From Gracilaria domingensis (taxonomy: Eukaryota > Rhodophyta > Florideophyceae > Gracilariales > Gracilariaceae), in the NCBI GenBank assembly GCA_022539475.1, contig VCMS01000093.1, forward strand, positions 62,001 through 126,000: a stretch of DNA of 64,000 nt, written 5' to 3'. Within the stretch, counting starts at the first letter, position 1. Every line of letters begins with the position of its first letter. The notes under the pieces are model-generated. The model saw only the letters and a program-made list of their open reading frames with translations. It searched no databases and had not been told where the DNA came from. The position numbers were made by a program, and so were the translations under genes. Positions 40,505-50,687 of the stretch are shown here, in pieces.

Positions 40505-41168
40505 TTAGTTTTTCTTTTTGGTCGATGACTGATGAAGCGCGCGCTCCAGGAAGACGCTGAAGGAGTACGGGGCGACGCAGAGAAAGAAGAACGCAGCAGC
40601 GTACAGAGCCCATTCGACGGTATGTGTATCGGTGCGACGCTTATACGACATAAGATCCTCAACCCGCAGAACATCGTCAGTGGCCAACTTGGTGACTCGC
40701 TGTACGTCATCGTGCTTATACGACACGCTCGCAGGCGATACGAAAAGTTCGCCCGCTCTCAAGGGCGCAACAATCAACTGATGCGTCTGCGACTCTCCAG
40801 GCGCAATGGAAGGCCACGTCTTCCGGGCGACGGAGTCAAAGGTGAGAAAGCGGGAAGCCGGAAACGACAGATCCTTGAGCGAGACGTGCTCGGCAACGCT
40901 GCGGAGAGGGCGTACGGTGAGTGACTGGAGCGCGCGATCGCGAGGTGGCGTTCTCAGCGGAGGAAGAAACATACCTGGAGCCAACGTTGTGCACGTGGTA
41001 GGTGACGGAGACGTTGCGCGACGCGACCAGATCGCCGTCCATGTCGCGGTGCAGCGCGAGCAAGGCGCGCTGCGGGCGCTGGTGCTCGGCGGCGGCCGGC
41101 AGAAGCAGCGCGACCAGGGCAGCGGCGACGGCAAAGCGCGCGCGCGCCACGTTCATCGCGCGCGCCAT
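40505..41168 (-). CDS. SSR2: Translocon-associated protein subunit beta (TRAP-beta/SSR2), two exons
   Basis: Joining exon 1 (41168-40975) and exon 2 (40898-40505) gives 195 residues. Exon 1 has a signal peptide (FAVAAALVALLLPAAA) and ends in NVSVTYHVHNVGS. Exon 2 continues SVAEHVSLKDLSFP. The junction NVGSSVAEHVSLKDLSFP matches the NVGSSAALDVELSDDSFP region of animal TRAP-beta. Then follow SIAPGESQTHQLIVAPLRAG, SVSYKHDD and a C-terminal transmembrane helix (WALYAAAFFFLCVAPYSF) with a basic KKK tail. The subunit sits in the ER membrane next to Sec61 and helps protein translocation. Start chosen at 41168; a second ATG lies at 41156. Confidence 0.85.
40899..40974 (-). other. TRAP-beta intron, 76 bp
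   Basis: In gene sense the donor is CCAG/GTATGT and the acceptor is a pyrimidine tract ending CTCTCCGCAG. Phase 2. Splicing restores the conserved TRAP-beta NVGSS segment, which makes this intron near certain. Confidence 0.88.
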
Positions 41169-41554
41169 CGGCAGAGCCACAGTCGTTGTTGAGCAACGGC
41201 GCCGCGGGACGGGCGCGATGACGAAGATCGCCGCCGGCGGTCGTCACCGGCGGCCGCGCCGTGCACGTCAATCCAATTCGATCACGCCGCCCGCTCCGAC
41301 ACACGTCGCCACGTGCGCGCGCATCCAGTGCAAACGAAGCCGCCAAAGCGCGCGTTCTGCACGTTCCAAACGGCTGCGCGCCGCTGTAGATACAAGGCGC
41401 GCTCTCGGCGCAGCGCCCGCCAGCCGCCGCGTGTCGCAGCTCCCCCCCTGTCGCTTGTCTTGTTCAAGTGCCGCCCCCCCCCCCCCCCCCCGCACCCTCC
41501 ACCCCCCCGCCACAGCTCGCGCTGCGTGCGCCCCTTCTTCCCCCCCCCCCCAAC
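41169..41554. promoter_or_regulatory. Divergent promoter between TRAP-beta and RBM26/27-like genes
   Basis: A 386-bp GC-rich spacer shared by two divergent genes. It holds a C18 run at 41474-41491 and a C12 run at 41540-41551 that ends 3 bp before the RBM start codon. No TATA box is evident on either side. Confidence 0.5.
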
Positions 41555-43797
41555 ATGGCCACTTCCGCGCGCGCTTGGTCCGTCGCAAAGCTCAGAGAGC
41601 TCAACTTTGAGGGCGATGCCGAGGCGCTTGGCCAGTATATCGACGCCGTCATCGAGAACAATCGCGACGCCGAAAATGGTGATCCGGAGCTTCTTCGTGC
41701 CCAAGTCACTCGCGACCTGCACGATTTTCTCGCCGATTCCGCCGCCGCCACTTTTGTAGATGCGCTCATGCGACATCTTTCGCCCAACGCTGCTGCTGCC
41801 GCCGCCACCGCCGCCACCGCCCCAACCACTGCCCGCGCTGCCGTTGCCGCTGCCGCCACCACGCCGTCGGCCAACATTGCGCAGCAGTCGCATGCGAGAC
41901 CGTCGCATGTTGACGAGAAATTGCGACAGCCGCTCTCTGAATCGCGTCGTCGTTCTTCCCCACGGAGAGATCGCGCCGAGAAGAGTCGCGTCGACAACGA
42001 GCGACCTGAACCCTCTCAACGTCGTCCCGATCGACAGGATAGGCGCCCGTCAAGACAGACCGTCATGCAACGCTTGGGCGACCGTGCTGAGGACCTGCGG
42101 GAGCAGCACAAACGTCAGCGTCCGCGCGATTCCAAGCCGTCGCGCGATCCGCGTGAAGCCCGACAGCAGCCGCGCGCTTCGCGCGACCGTGAACGGGAGC
42201 GCGATCGACAGAATGTTGCTGCGCGCAACATGCGCCCCACGTCGGGTGATGTGTGGGATCGCTTGGGCTCGCGGAATGTCAAGAGACCGCGAGATGAGTC
42301 AGCGGACGTGCGTGACCGTCGCGACTCTGATGAGAGAGATGCGAAGCACCGGCGTGCCCCTGATGGGAGTCGCCGCAGAAGCGACAACTTTGAACGACAG
42401 CGTCCCATGGATGATCGATCAAGACGCGACGATCGTCCTGCGCGTATTCCTACGCCCACATTCGATCAGAATGGAAAGGCACCCCCGCCTTGGGCGCACA
42501 ACCTTGTCGCACAGATGGGTCTCCTACCCCCGCCTTTCCCTAGCATGATGCCGCCGCCGCCAAATTTTTTGCCCAACATGGGTAGAGGAGGAGCAGCCGG
42601 TGGTGGCGGTGGTCGAGGGCCTGGTGCATTTCGAGGGCGCGAATCCGGCAGACCTTTACCGCAGAACGGCGTGAGCACTCCGTCCAACTCAAAGTACAAG
42701 CACTTCATTCTTATCGCAGTGCACATTCCCGACGACAGGATGATGATGGGGCCAATTTACGCCTTCTTTCAACAGTTTGGCGTGCTGAAAGACGTACAAC
42801 GCTTTCCTCCTGACAAGGTGTTTATCTTGTTTGACCGACGGGAATCTGCGCAACAAGCCCTGTCTTCGGTGGAAGCTGTCATGGGCAACCGTCACATTAG
42901 GCTGCGATGGGCGCGGGAATCTGACTTTGCGGAAGCGGGACTGCGGTTAACGGACGACGGTACGCTAATTGGCGATGAACAAGGGAAGAAGCACGCCCGT
43001 GATGACGAGCATAAGGCCCCATCTACACCGCCCAAACTGGAGAATAGGTCTACACCTCCGGATCACAGAGCACGATTTGATGTGGAAAAAGAAAAGAAGA
43101 TACGGGAGGCAGCCGAGGAGAAGGAGCGGAAAATGAAGGAAGCGGAGGAGGATCTTCGCCGCAAGAAGGAACAGATTGCTGAATTACGACGTCAACAGGA
43201 TGAACGAATTGCAGAGCTCACTGCGCGGAAACAACAACTCTTGGCTCGTCAGCATGAAATCTTTGCAAAGATACCCAATGCAAACGACGAAGAAAAGTTG
43301 AGGATGAAGAACGAATTGGCGGCAATTCAGGAAGAGACATTAAGGGTGCAGCAAGAGCTGAAGCCGAAGCCACTGGTGGCACCTAAGTCAGAAGCAATGA
43401 AGCGGTTTGCTCCAGCCGCGAGTGCGTATAGAGTGGATAACCGACCCAAGCAGGTACTTGTGAGGGGGCCAAGGATGATGTCTTAGCTGACAGCGCTGCA
43501 TCCGCGTTCCATGATACAGAGCGTGCGGAGAACCATGGGAAGAACGAATGGCTTTTGACGTTTCTAAGTAGACGGGCTGCTGAATCTGCGGTACGAGCGC
43601 AGAAGGTCTTGAAGAGATGCTTCGGACCAGAAGCTACCGCCCTGATTGTGAGCCCAGCGATGCTCGAAACGATCAAACAGAGTTCGGCGGTTAACGCCAA
43701 CACATCAATTCATCCCTCACCGCCTGACGTGAAGGCAGATGTGACCATGATGGATGACAGCGTGAAAGCCCGTAGTGCTTCAGCTGTTGCAGAATGA
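41555..43797 (+). CDS. RBM26/27-like RNA-binding protein, apparent frameshift in the second RRM
   Basis: Start at 41555 (caacATGg). Residues about 1-80 form a PWI-like helical domain (WSVAKLRELNFEG, FVDALMRHLSP). An Arg/Asp/Ser-rich region, a Pro/Gly segment (PPPFPSMMPPPPNF) and RRM1 at about residues 380-455 (KHFILIAVHIPDDR, DKVFILFDRRESAQQAL) follow. A charged coiled coil spans about 510-605. RRM2 begins with KQVLVRG, but the frame stops at 43484-43486. The next frame, from the G5 tract at 43463-43467 on, is open and carries NEWLLTFLSRRAAESAV and the C-terminus to 43797. One extra G there would keep RRM2 whole. RBM26/27 work in nuclear RNA surveillance (PAXT-type adaptor). The CCCH finger of animal forms is not seen. 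Confidence 0.78.
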
Positions 43798-44881
43798 TCG
43801 TTTATAATGAATAAAGAGGTGGTGTGTGGGTGTCGGAGGAACTGAGATAAGATTCAAGAGGAGGGCAATCACAAGAAAGAGTTGGGGTTTGATTTCGATT
43901 TCTTTTGTTTTCTTTTGTTCCTAAGCTGCGTCTGCTAGAGATTCTTCAAGAGTCAAACTGTCGCTCTTCACGAACAAGGAGCAGACGACGTTTGGTAAGT
44001 ATTCTGTACAGGTAAGAAATTCGCAGTTGCTCTGCCTGAGACTCGTTTTCTAGACGGTTAACCACAGACGACTTAGTCGTCCCTGACAATCGCCGTTGTC
44101 GGCCGGATGCTTGGTTGCCGATAGATTTAAGATTCTGGGGCACAATCTGCAGCAAACCATACCGAGTTTGCTGAGCGCACTCGGACACTCATTCGGAAGG
44201 CACTCTCAACAGCCTTCAGAGATTAATTGTTTTTGCACTCCACCGAGTAAGCATCAGATATTGTAGCCTTTCCAGGAAGCTCTCAGTAGGGTACATTATC
44301 ATAACTTACACTTAGTGGTACATCATGATGATGGACCACGACGTACATAATGCGTCAGTTCGAAATACAGAAATGCAAGGTAGATCCTAGTCAAGAGTTT
44401 CAGTACCGTGGTAACGCTACCGTGAATTTTCGTCTTCCATTGCGCATCTGTGTCCTTGATCAGTATACGGAAGGTGTTCTGGCCTTCCTAGTGAAGAAAC
44501 TTTCTCAGAGAAAGTTTCTTTCAACAGAAAGATTATGTAGCGCGCCGGAATTAGGCTGTTACGCCCATAATTAGAGAGATATATATACCGAAGCGGTACT
44601 TAAAAGCTACCTGTAGCAGGGTATCTTTGGAGTTCTAATTGTCAATAATAATAATATCATCATGATCATCATGACAAGGTACGCCACTATTCAACTCAGG
44701 TTGGCATCGGAACGAAGCATAACTATCGGCAATGACAGAGAGCCAGGCCTTAATTTATGTCTACAACATTGTAGACAATGACCTTGGCAAGAGCATTTGT
44801 GGCGTTTGTAGCCTCTAGAGAGATCCGCAACAAGTGAAAATGAGTATACGTTGATCAGCACTTTGAATGAAGTAGATCCTA
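43798..44881. other. Intergenic desert with hairpin repeat copy 2
   Basis: No gene is supported in about 1.1 kb of AT-rich DNA. It contains a hairpin (44494-44520) with the dispersed block after it (44536-44580), and short imperfect repeats such as atcatcatgatcatcatga near 44658. The small frames have no domain. Confidence 0.5.
44494..44580 (+). repeat. Dispersed hairpin repeat, copy 2
   Basis: Arms aagaaactttct (44494-44505) and agaaagtttctt (44509-44520) pair perfectly around the loop cag. Sixteen bases later begins the block gtagcgcgccggaattaggc shared with 39001-39050. Hairpin arms differ between the two copies while the block is conserved, as expected if structure rather than arm sequence is kept. 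Confidence 0.65.
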
Positions 44882-45900
44882 ACTTTCTTTAATGCGGACA
44901 ATGGTCCTCAATTACAGGACCAAAGTAAAACTATCTACAGATAGTTTTCTCTCGCTAAAAAGGCTAAGAGCTGATGAGGGTGTTCTCTGATCAAAGTTTG
45001 CAAATCTAAATCGCGTTGTTTAGCTAAAACAGGGATCGTGTGTCTCCGGGATGCGTTCGTCAAAGGGCACCGTAGAACAAAGTGTTCCGCGCTTTTCTTC
45101 ACATTCAAGCCACATTCGCATCTCATTGTCTTCTTTTGCATATATGAAACAACAGGATGGAGGAAAGAAACATGGCCGGTGTAAAACTGAGCTAGTAAGA
45201 CTTCTGCCTTGCGAGCTCTAGCGGAGCTTCTAATGAATTCTGGTACCGATGAAAGGATACACTTAGCTTTCGATGAGACCTTCAATTTTGCTTTCACATC
45301 CAGCATATCTTTTTTCACTTTCACTTGCTCGTGGAGAGGGAGATTAAGCCCACTTTTAGCCAATGAGTCAACACGATCATTCTGTGGAATACCGCAGTGA
45401 CTCGGGGTCCAACACAAGTATACTGTGCAGCATTGACTGAGAGTATGTAAAAGTGTGGCGAGTTTTTGAAGGTGGTGCGGTTGCTTTCGTATGTTGCCTT
45501 GTAACGCTAGCACAATTGAGAGGGAGTCTGTGAATATTCGAATAATTCCGCAGAAGCCTTCTGGAATGTGAAATAGTGCGGCTGTCATGCTAGCAATTTC
45601 TGCTGTGTACGAGCATACATCAATACCGGCAGGGACAACCTTTGTGAGGTCGTCCTCGCCTGGTCGGTATATGACAAAGGCTCCAGCGGCGACAGTTTCC
45701 GGTCTCAGAAAGGCCATTTTTAGTGTATCCCCATCGGCATCGATGCCAGAAGTTCCGCTGTTGTCCAATATGTATGCCATCTGAAAGGTGTCGTCGTAGT
45801 CAACCCAAATCGTTGGGCGGGTCTGACGTTTGGCGACAAACCTGGAGATTGCATCGTTCGAATCCTCACATTTGATTGTATTGGCTTTAGATCCTAACAA
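44882..45900 (-). mobile_element. 5'-truncated LINE: RNase H domain and 3' tail
   Basis: The frame 45900-44935 encodes a retrotransposon RNase H of LINE type. It has SYTAEIASMTAAL (Glu), IFTDSLSIVLAL (Asp), then WTPSHCGIPQNDRVDSLAK (His/Asp), a zinc-ribbon-like CECGLNVKK ... HFVLRC, and the end FLARENYL. The reverse transcriptase is missing. About 50 bp of 3' untranslated tail ends near 44882 with the gene-sense sequence cgcattaaagaaag. It is the best-preserved member of a family with pieces at 14838, 15533, 15836 and 23716. Confidence 0.82.
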
Positions 45901-45917
45901 ACAAGTGAATGCAAGTA

Positions 45918-46570
45918 CTAGAGCCTTTCTGTCTGCGCATCTCCGCCAGCTCTATCGTCGCGCGTCATATCTGAAGCTTTGACCCTCCTGGTCAAACTCT
46001 CCAATCTCAACTGCACAACTGCAACAATGCCACCGCATGTGATCAAAAGTAGAGCAAAGAAAAGTGAAAGGAACCGCATTTGCCATGCTCCACCAACGCC
46101 CTTTCGTGGGGTGATAATATCCAACTGTTCCAAGCACCGCTGCAGACATATAAATACATCCAGCAACAGGACAACTGAACTGGCGGTATAACTCGGATGG
46201 GCACTCTTCCACCTGCGGTGGCAGCGTAAGTGCACTGTCAAACCACACAAAGAAGGAGCGCCATTCTCTCTTTGTCGTGTGCGTAAAAAACATATGCAAG
46301 AGGACCAAGCTCAATGGGAATCAGCAGCAGCAGCTAATCCAGTTGTCGAAAGAATTCGCTCCATTTTATGTCGGCCGCTTCCCTTTGTCGTTCTTTTTCC
46401 AAAGAGCCGCGCAGTTTTTTCCTGACTTCAAGGGCTGCAAACCGACCAACTAGAGCTGCTGTTATACCCAAAGCTGTATCAGCAGATGACACAGCTTCAG
46501 GGCGTTCAATCATGTAACTCCCTCGGTCCAAACCACTTGCATGTTCTTCTTCTTTATTTTGGACAATAGT
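45918..46570 (-). pseudogene. Downstream remnants or exons of the 46571-47416 gene
   Basis: The frame 46531-46334 (ALGITAALVGRFAALEVR, then KLRGSLEKERQREAADIKW) lies in the same frame as the upstream gene, separated by one TAG and 13 codons. Beyond a second TAG the frame continues LLLLIPIELGPLAYVFYAH up to a TGA. Another frame near 46085-45918 has a helix-like RFLSLFFALLLITCGGIVAVV. This could be further exons of a multi-pass membrane protein with unresolved introns, or a decayed gene. I cannot fix a splice model. Confidence 0.35.
46543..46569 (-). mobile_element. Micro-fragment matching a LINE 3' end
   Basis: In minus sense, directly after the TAG at 46571-46573, the sequence reads actattgtccaaaataaag followed by aagaag. 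It matches the 3' tail of the LINE at 16175-16198 (actactgtccaaaataaag) with one difference. Only about 27 bp are present, in frame with the flanking coding sequence. Confidence 0.45.
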
Positions 46571-47416
46571 CTATCGACCCTGCTTTGTACTTAACATGTC
46601 TGCGCCTCTCCGTGCATACGTGTAGATCATTGAGCATTCTTCAGTTTTGTCGTCCAAAGAGAAAGTATCGAAACTGGTTTCATCACCCCCTGTGCCATTT
46701 CCGAAAATCAAGACATCTTCCCTCTCTCTATCCTCAAAGTCCTGAATAATGCTCTCAAAACTTACTGTTGAATAGTTTGCAAGATTTGCCTCATCTTCCA
46801 GAAGTTCCAATCGACGTTCTCCCTCCGTCAACCAAACGGGTCCGTTGTCAAGCTCCACGTAGTATGGCTCCTTAACCTTCATATCGTTAGGCCAATCGTC
46901 CACATCTCTCTCTGCGATACGCAAAAGCTCTGTATGACAATCACTCCACTTTCCTTGCACTTTTGGATAAAAACAGGCTACCTTGTTTGCATTCTTGATC
47001 AAACGGGGTTGCATAATGATTCCGTGTCGGCAGCTGAAATCTAAGCAACGACATGCGATGCTAGTTTGAGTAGAATGTCCGAAAACGGCGGCAAGAGGAT
47101 CCCTAAACTTGTATCTCATCTCTCCAACTCGTCCTGGACTACTTTGTGCCAATGTACAGCGCTTTTTAAACGATGCATCACATAACGGCTGTCCATCTCT
47201 GTTGATTACTTGATTTACGACACGTCGAAACGGCTCATTAAGGAACGAATTTCCCTCCCTTTCAATCACCTCATACATTTTATCAGGTCCATAAGAGGTT
47301 GCCTTCAAAGCAACGGAGTGGCGCCATCTCTCTTGAGGTAAAACTATCTTTGAAAGGCCGACCAAAACCGCAAGTGCAGTGCATACCAGAGTGATGCCAA
47401 TCCTTGAGCTCCCCAT
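46571..47416 (-). CDS. Secreted or membrane-anchored protein of unknown family
   Basis: A 281-residue frame with an N-terminal signal anchor (ITLVCTALAVLVGLSKIVL). The ectodomain has a Cys cluster (ACRCLDFSCRHG), further single cysteines (DGQPLCDASFKKRCTL, KVACFYP, KWSDCHTELL) and an acidic C-terminal part (DFEDREREDVLIFGNGTGGD). N-glycosylation sequons NYST and NGTG occur. I do not recognise the family. The frame runs on beyond its TAG stop (see the neighbouring entry), so this may be only the first exon or the surviving part of a longer protein. AT-richer codon use resembles the glutamate-receptor-like genes rather than island 1. Confidence 0.6.
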   Translation of the reverse strand: MGSSRIGITLVCTALAVLVGLSKIVLPQERWRHSVALKATSYGPDKMYEVIEREGNSFLNEPFRRVVNQVINRDGQPLCDASFKKRCTLAQSSPGRVGEMRYKFRDPLAAVFGHSTQTSIACRCLDFSCRHGIIMQPRLIKNANKVACFYPKVQGKWSDCHTELLRIAERDVDDWPNDMKVKEPYYVELDNGPVWLTEGERRLELLEDEANLANYSTVSFESIIQDFEDREREDVLIFGNGTGGDETSFDTFSLDDKTEECSMIYTYARRGADMLSTKQGR

Positions 47417-48244
47417 ATTATTTGTATATGTTTTTGGTTTGCTCTCTCTCTCTGATACTAAGATGAGACAAGCATGTCACGCGATGGCTTCGTAAATAAA
47501 ATGAAGGTAAGAAGAGCTGGTACATGTGAAGTCAGAATGTGCAACTGAAAACTGATCTTATTTGCTCTAGTTAGAGCATAAAGGACCTCTTTTAATGTGT
47601 AGTCTTGGGTTTGTGAGATGTGTCATTTCTTACGGGTTTCAGTGTAGTTAAGGCCCAATGCTATGTCACATTTCAGAAACTTGCATTCAAGATCTGTTGA
47701 CGATCTCGAACACTTCCTTTTCTGGTACAAAATAGATCTAGTACAAAATGTGTCGGATAGATATTGCACCTCCCGATATGCCTGGACTTAAAATTTTAGT
47801 CAATCCATGGGAAAAGGATGTGAAGCACAATTGATATTGCACATGGATATCCCAAAGAGACGCACGTGAATCTTCGTAAGGTACAGACGGCTATCTTAGC
47901 GGTTATAAACTAATTTTTACGAGCATACCCGGGTAAGTTACCGGGTAATACAACGATGCCATATTCCCTGTTATGGAATCTATGACACTTTGTGTGCGTA
48001 GCACACGTGTGCGGCGCGCAGCTCATAACTGAACAAGAGCCCCCTCTGTAGCAGTACCGTCTGTACTACTGCAGTAGAGCGAGAGATCCGAGGGGCTGCC
48101 GGCTGCCCTCGGTATCTATCATTTCTCTGAGAGAAATTCTCTCACGAGTACAAGGGCAAGTGCTAAAGTTAAACAGCAAGTGCGAGAACGGATCTGACGG
48201 GCCATAGAGCGTGATACTTGTCGGGCGTAACGAATTCCAGAAGC
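47417..48244. other. Intergenic region without a supported gene
   Basis: An 828-bp AT-rich spacer between divergent genes. A CT run (ctctctctct) lies just upstream of the minus-strand gene at 47441-47452, and several short inverted repeats occur near 48040-48150 (for example tttctctgagagaaa). No domain-bearing frame was found. Confidence 0.4.
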
Positions 48245-48718
48245 ATGGGCATTACCTACGTCCGTCTCCTCGAAGTTTGCGCTGCAATTGGAACAGGATT
48301 TGCGGCTGGTGGAATGTCGTACATCACGCTTGTTGAAGCACCATCCCGTTCAAAACTATCCCCCGCAGACCAACTGCAACACTGGCGTACAACATTTCCC
48401 TCTGCAATGGCCCTGTTCAAGCCAACCAACATTATGCTGGTTCCGACACTAATCGCGTGTTCCCGGCTTACTGGCAAGTCATTGTATCTCGGAGCTGCGC
48501 TGCCTTTTGCATTGATAGCGCCATTTACAGCGGTAGCAATGATGCCTACAAACAAGAAATTGTTAACTTGCCCATCGCCCGTTGAGGATAAGGAGGAGGA
48601 CGAGGTGAAAGATATGATTAAGTCCTGGGCTCGAAAACATGCTGTTCGTGTGTTCCTCGGAGTTTCTGGATTTGTGTGTACGGTTTCGGCGTGCGCTTTG
48701 TTGCCGGAAAAGTCGTGA
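48245..48718 (+). CDS. DUF1772-like small membrane protein
   Basis: 157 residues from the ATG at 48245. Four hydrophobic segments are visible: LLEVCAAIGTGFAAGGMSY, NIMLVPTLIACSR, LYLGAALPFALIAPFTAVAMM and VFLGVSGFVCTVSACALL. A small-residue-rich first helix, a Pro/His region before helix 2 (LQHWRTTFPSAMALFKP) and the terminal PFTAVAMMPTNKKLL motif match the DUF1772 family, which includes anthrone-oxygenase-like proteins. In most eukaryotes the function is unknown. A loop with acidic residues (EDKEEDEVKD) precedes the last helix. It stands alone with no linked partner. Confidence 0.7.
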   Translation: MGITYVRLLEVCAAIGTGFAAGGMSYITLVEAPSRSKLSPADQLQHWRTTFPSAMALFKPTNIMLVPTLIACSRLTGKSLYLGAALPFALIAPFTAVAMMPTNKKLLTCPSPVEDKEEDEVKDMIKSWARKHAVRVFLGVSGFVCTVSACALLPEKS

Positions 48719-50210
48719 GAGTGAGAATTATCTGACGTTGTTGGTAAACTCTATATGCTCCCAATGCAATGCAAGTAAGCCCCAATTCTATTCTGCTCAT
48801 CATATATCGATAAAGTGTTACCTTCACAGTTGGCATCCATTCAAGCAACGCGGCTTTGTTGGTGAAGAGTTCATATCGTCGTCGAATCAAACATGAAGAA
48901 CGAGTCTGGAATCAAATATGGAAACTATTCGCTCCACGGTGCGCTGCCTCTGCGACCTGTTGTGCTCGTGTGTGCACGGATTCACGAAACTAGACATGAG
49001 CTCCGACTTATGTCGTGGCACATAAAGGGGCCAAGGTTAAACCTTTTGTCAAGCAACAGGTGGGCCGTTGGCGACCACAACGATGGAACGTAGTTCGCAT
49101 GCCGCGCATGTTCTCCGCCACCCAAATAGTGTAGAAAAAGTTAATGCTCTACGGAATCGTCTGGAAAACACAAGGCACAATGTCGCTCCGGATGAAGGAA
49201 GAACTTTTATGAGGTGATGCATAATTGCGTGCAGCAGTGTGCTTATGGAAACATGTTTGATAGTGGAGCGCAACCGCTGAAATGCATGCGATACAGAAAC
49301 AACGCATCCTCTTGCTCCAAAGCCTGCTGTAAAGATTGACTTTTGCTCCGAAACAGGTTGGGTTCCGAGTGTTGCTCTTCAGACTTGGATTATTCCTGTA
49401 GTGGACTATTAGTCAGTTTGAAGAAGAGTTCATCTGTCGTATGAACGACATTTCTCTTCCTGCAAGTTTGCGCAATCCAGCTGGCGCGTTGATGAGATTC
49501 AGCATTACATGAAACGTGTGTACCGGTGAGGGCTACCTCACCATAATCTGCCTACATGCAGGAGCTCCAAATGGCACGAAGATGATGGCTAATGTGGCGT
49601 TATTTCCTCACTGACAGCACAATGAGCGACGTGCAACCAGGAAGGCGGATAACATGACATAATGGAATCGTTCAATGCATTGCACGAGTCCAATTATGAC
49701 TTGGGCGTCCCAGAGCGAGTCATTGGGCCTCAATGCCGTTTATGCTGATATTTCGCACGCGTCGGCATGAGCGGAGGGGCTCAAAAGCATCCAAACGTAA
49801 AGCGCAGGAGTAGTTCCAGTTTGGCACGAGCTTAGATAACCGCAACGCAGCCCAACAGGAGGCTCTCAATTCAAAGCGTAACAGGTGTGATTGGCGCGTA
49901 CAATGTTGATTTGATAGCTATGGCTAGAGAGATGTTTCAAACAATAGCGGTTCTTACAAACATTGCTGTGTAGTAGCGTAAGATCACGTTACCATTACCC
50001 TACATCATGCGCGGCACTTCTCGTGTGCAAGGGGACTTGCGAGAGGATGAGCAGCGGGTATTTCAAGGGCGGTGCAAGGACGCGTCGCGGGAACAGGAGT
50101 GGGTGCAATGTGTGCGTTCTGCGTTCGACAAAGCGTGCGATTGATTTGTGCCGATAAGCGTTCTGGCGGTTGAACAGGCGAAAACCGATCGCGTTTGGCG
50201 AGTGACGAAG
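48719..50210. other. Intergenic desert, nothing recognised
   Basis: About 1.5 kb of mixed composition. I see no domain-bearing frame, tRNA, clear transposon end or long repeat. Confidence 0.4.
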
Positions 50211-50687
50211 ATGGTGTCTAAAGGTTTGCTTCTGGTGATGTTGATGGTTGGAGTGGTGAGCGCAGAAGTGGTGATCTGCACGCAGAAGGAATGTATGACA
50301 GAGTTTGGAAGAAGACTGACGTGTTTCGGGGTGAATGCTGGAGAGAAGACGTTGTTCATTCAAACATTCCGCGGGGGTGACGGGCGTTTCTATGGATATC
50401 GACAAATCGCACTTTCAAACCTGTTCCTGTCAGACGGCGACGATGACGGTGAGGGAGGGAACTCCGGCGCGATACTGGGAACTCAACCACCGTCGGCTAC
50501 AATCCCTGACTTGTCACGAGAGGTTGACAGACAGCAGCAGCAGCAGCAACGCGCGCAGGCATTCTCATTCCCTGGGTTTGGAGGCCCCATTTGCGTACTG
50601 GACGACGTGCCTTCGGTTTTGGGAACCGGGGGAGTGGTGACGTTTGGCAACCCGTTCGGACTGTGTTGCCGCGCGTGTCGACGGTAG
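50211..50687 (+). CDS. Small secreted seven-cysteine protein, paralog A
   Basis: 158 residues. The start at 50211 (aagATGg) opens a clean signal peptide (MVSKGLLLVMLMVGVVSA); the in-frame extension upstream would bury it. The mature part has an N-terminal module VVICTQKECMTEFGRRLTC with AGEKTLFIQTFRG, an acidic/Gly then poly-Gln linker (DRQQQQQQR), and a C-terminal module PICVLDDVP ... FGNPFGLCCRAC. Cys spacing (C-x4-C-x9-C ... C-x18-CC-x2-C) and the NPFGxCCRxC end are shared with the protein at 51726. All seven Cys are conserved. I do not recognise the family. Extracellular disulfide-bonded function is inferred. Confidence 0.75.
   Translation: MVSKGLLLVMLMVGVVSAEVVICTQKECMTEFGRRLTCFGVNAGEKTLFIQTFRGGDGRFYGYRQIALSNLFLSDGDDDGEGGNSGAILGTQPPSATIPDLSREVDRQQQQQQRAQAFSFPGFGGPICVLDDVPSVLGTGGVVTFGNPFGLCCRACRR

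Noticed and set aside
48256-48555. Minus-strand frame opposite the DUF1772-like gene
   Set aside because: No motif, and the plus strand matches a known family with helices in order.
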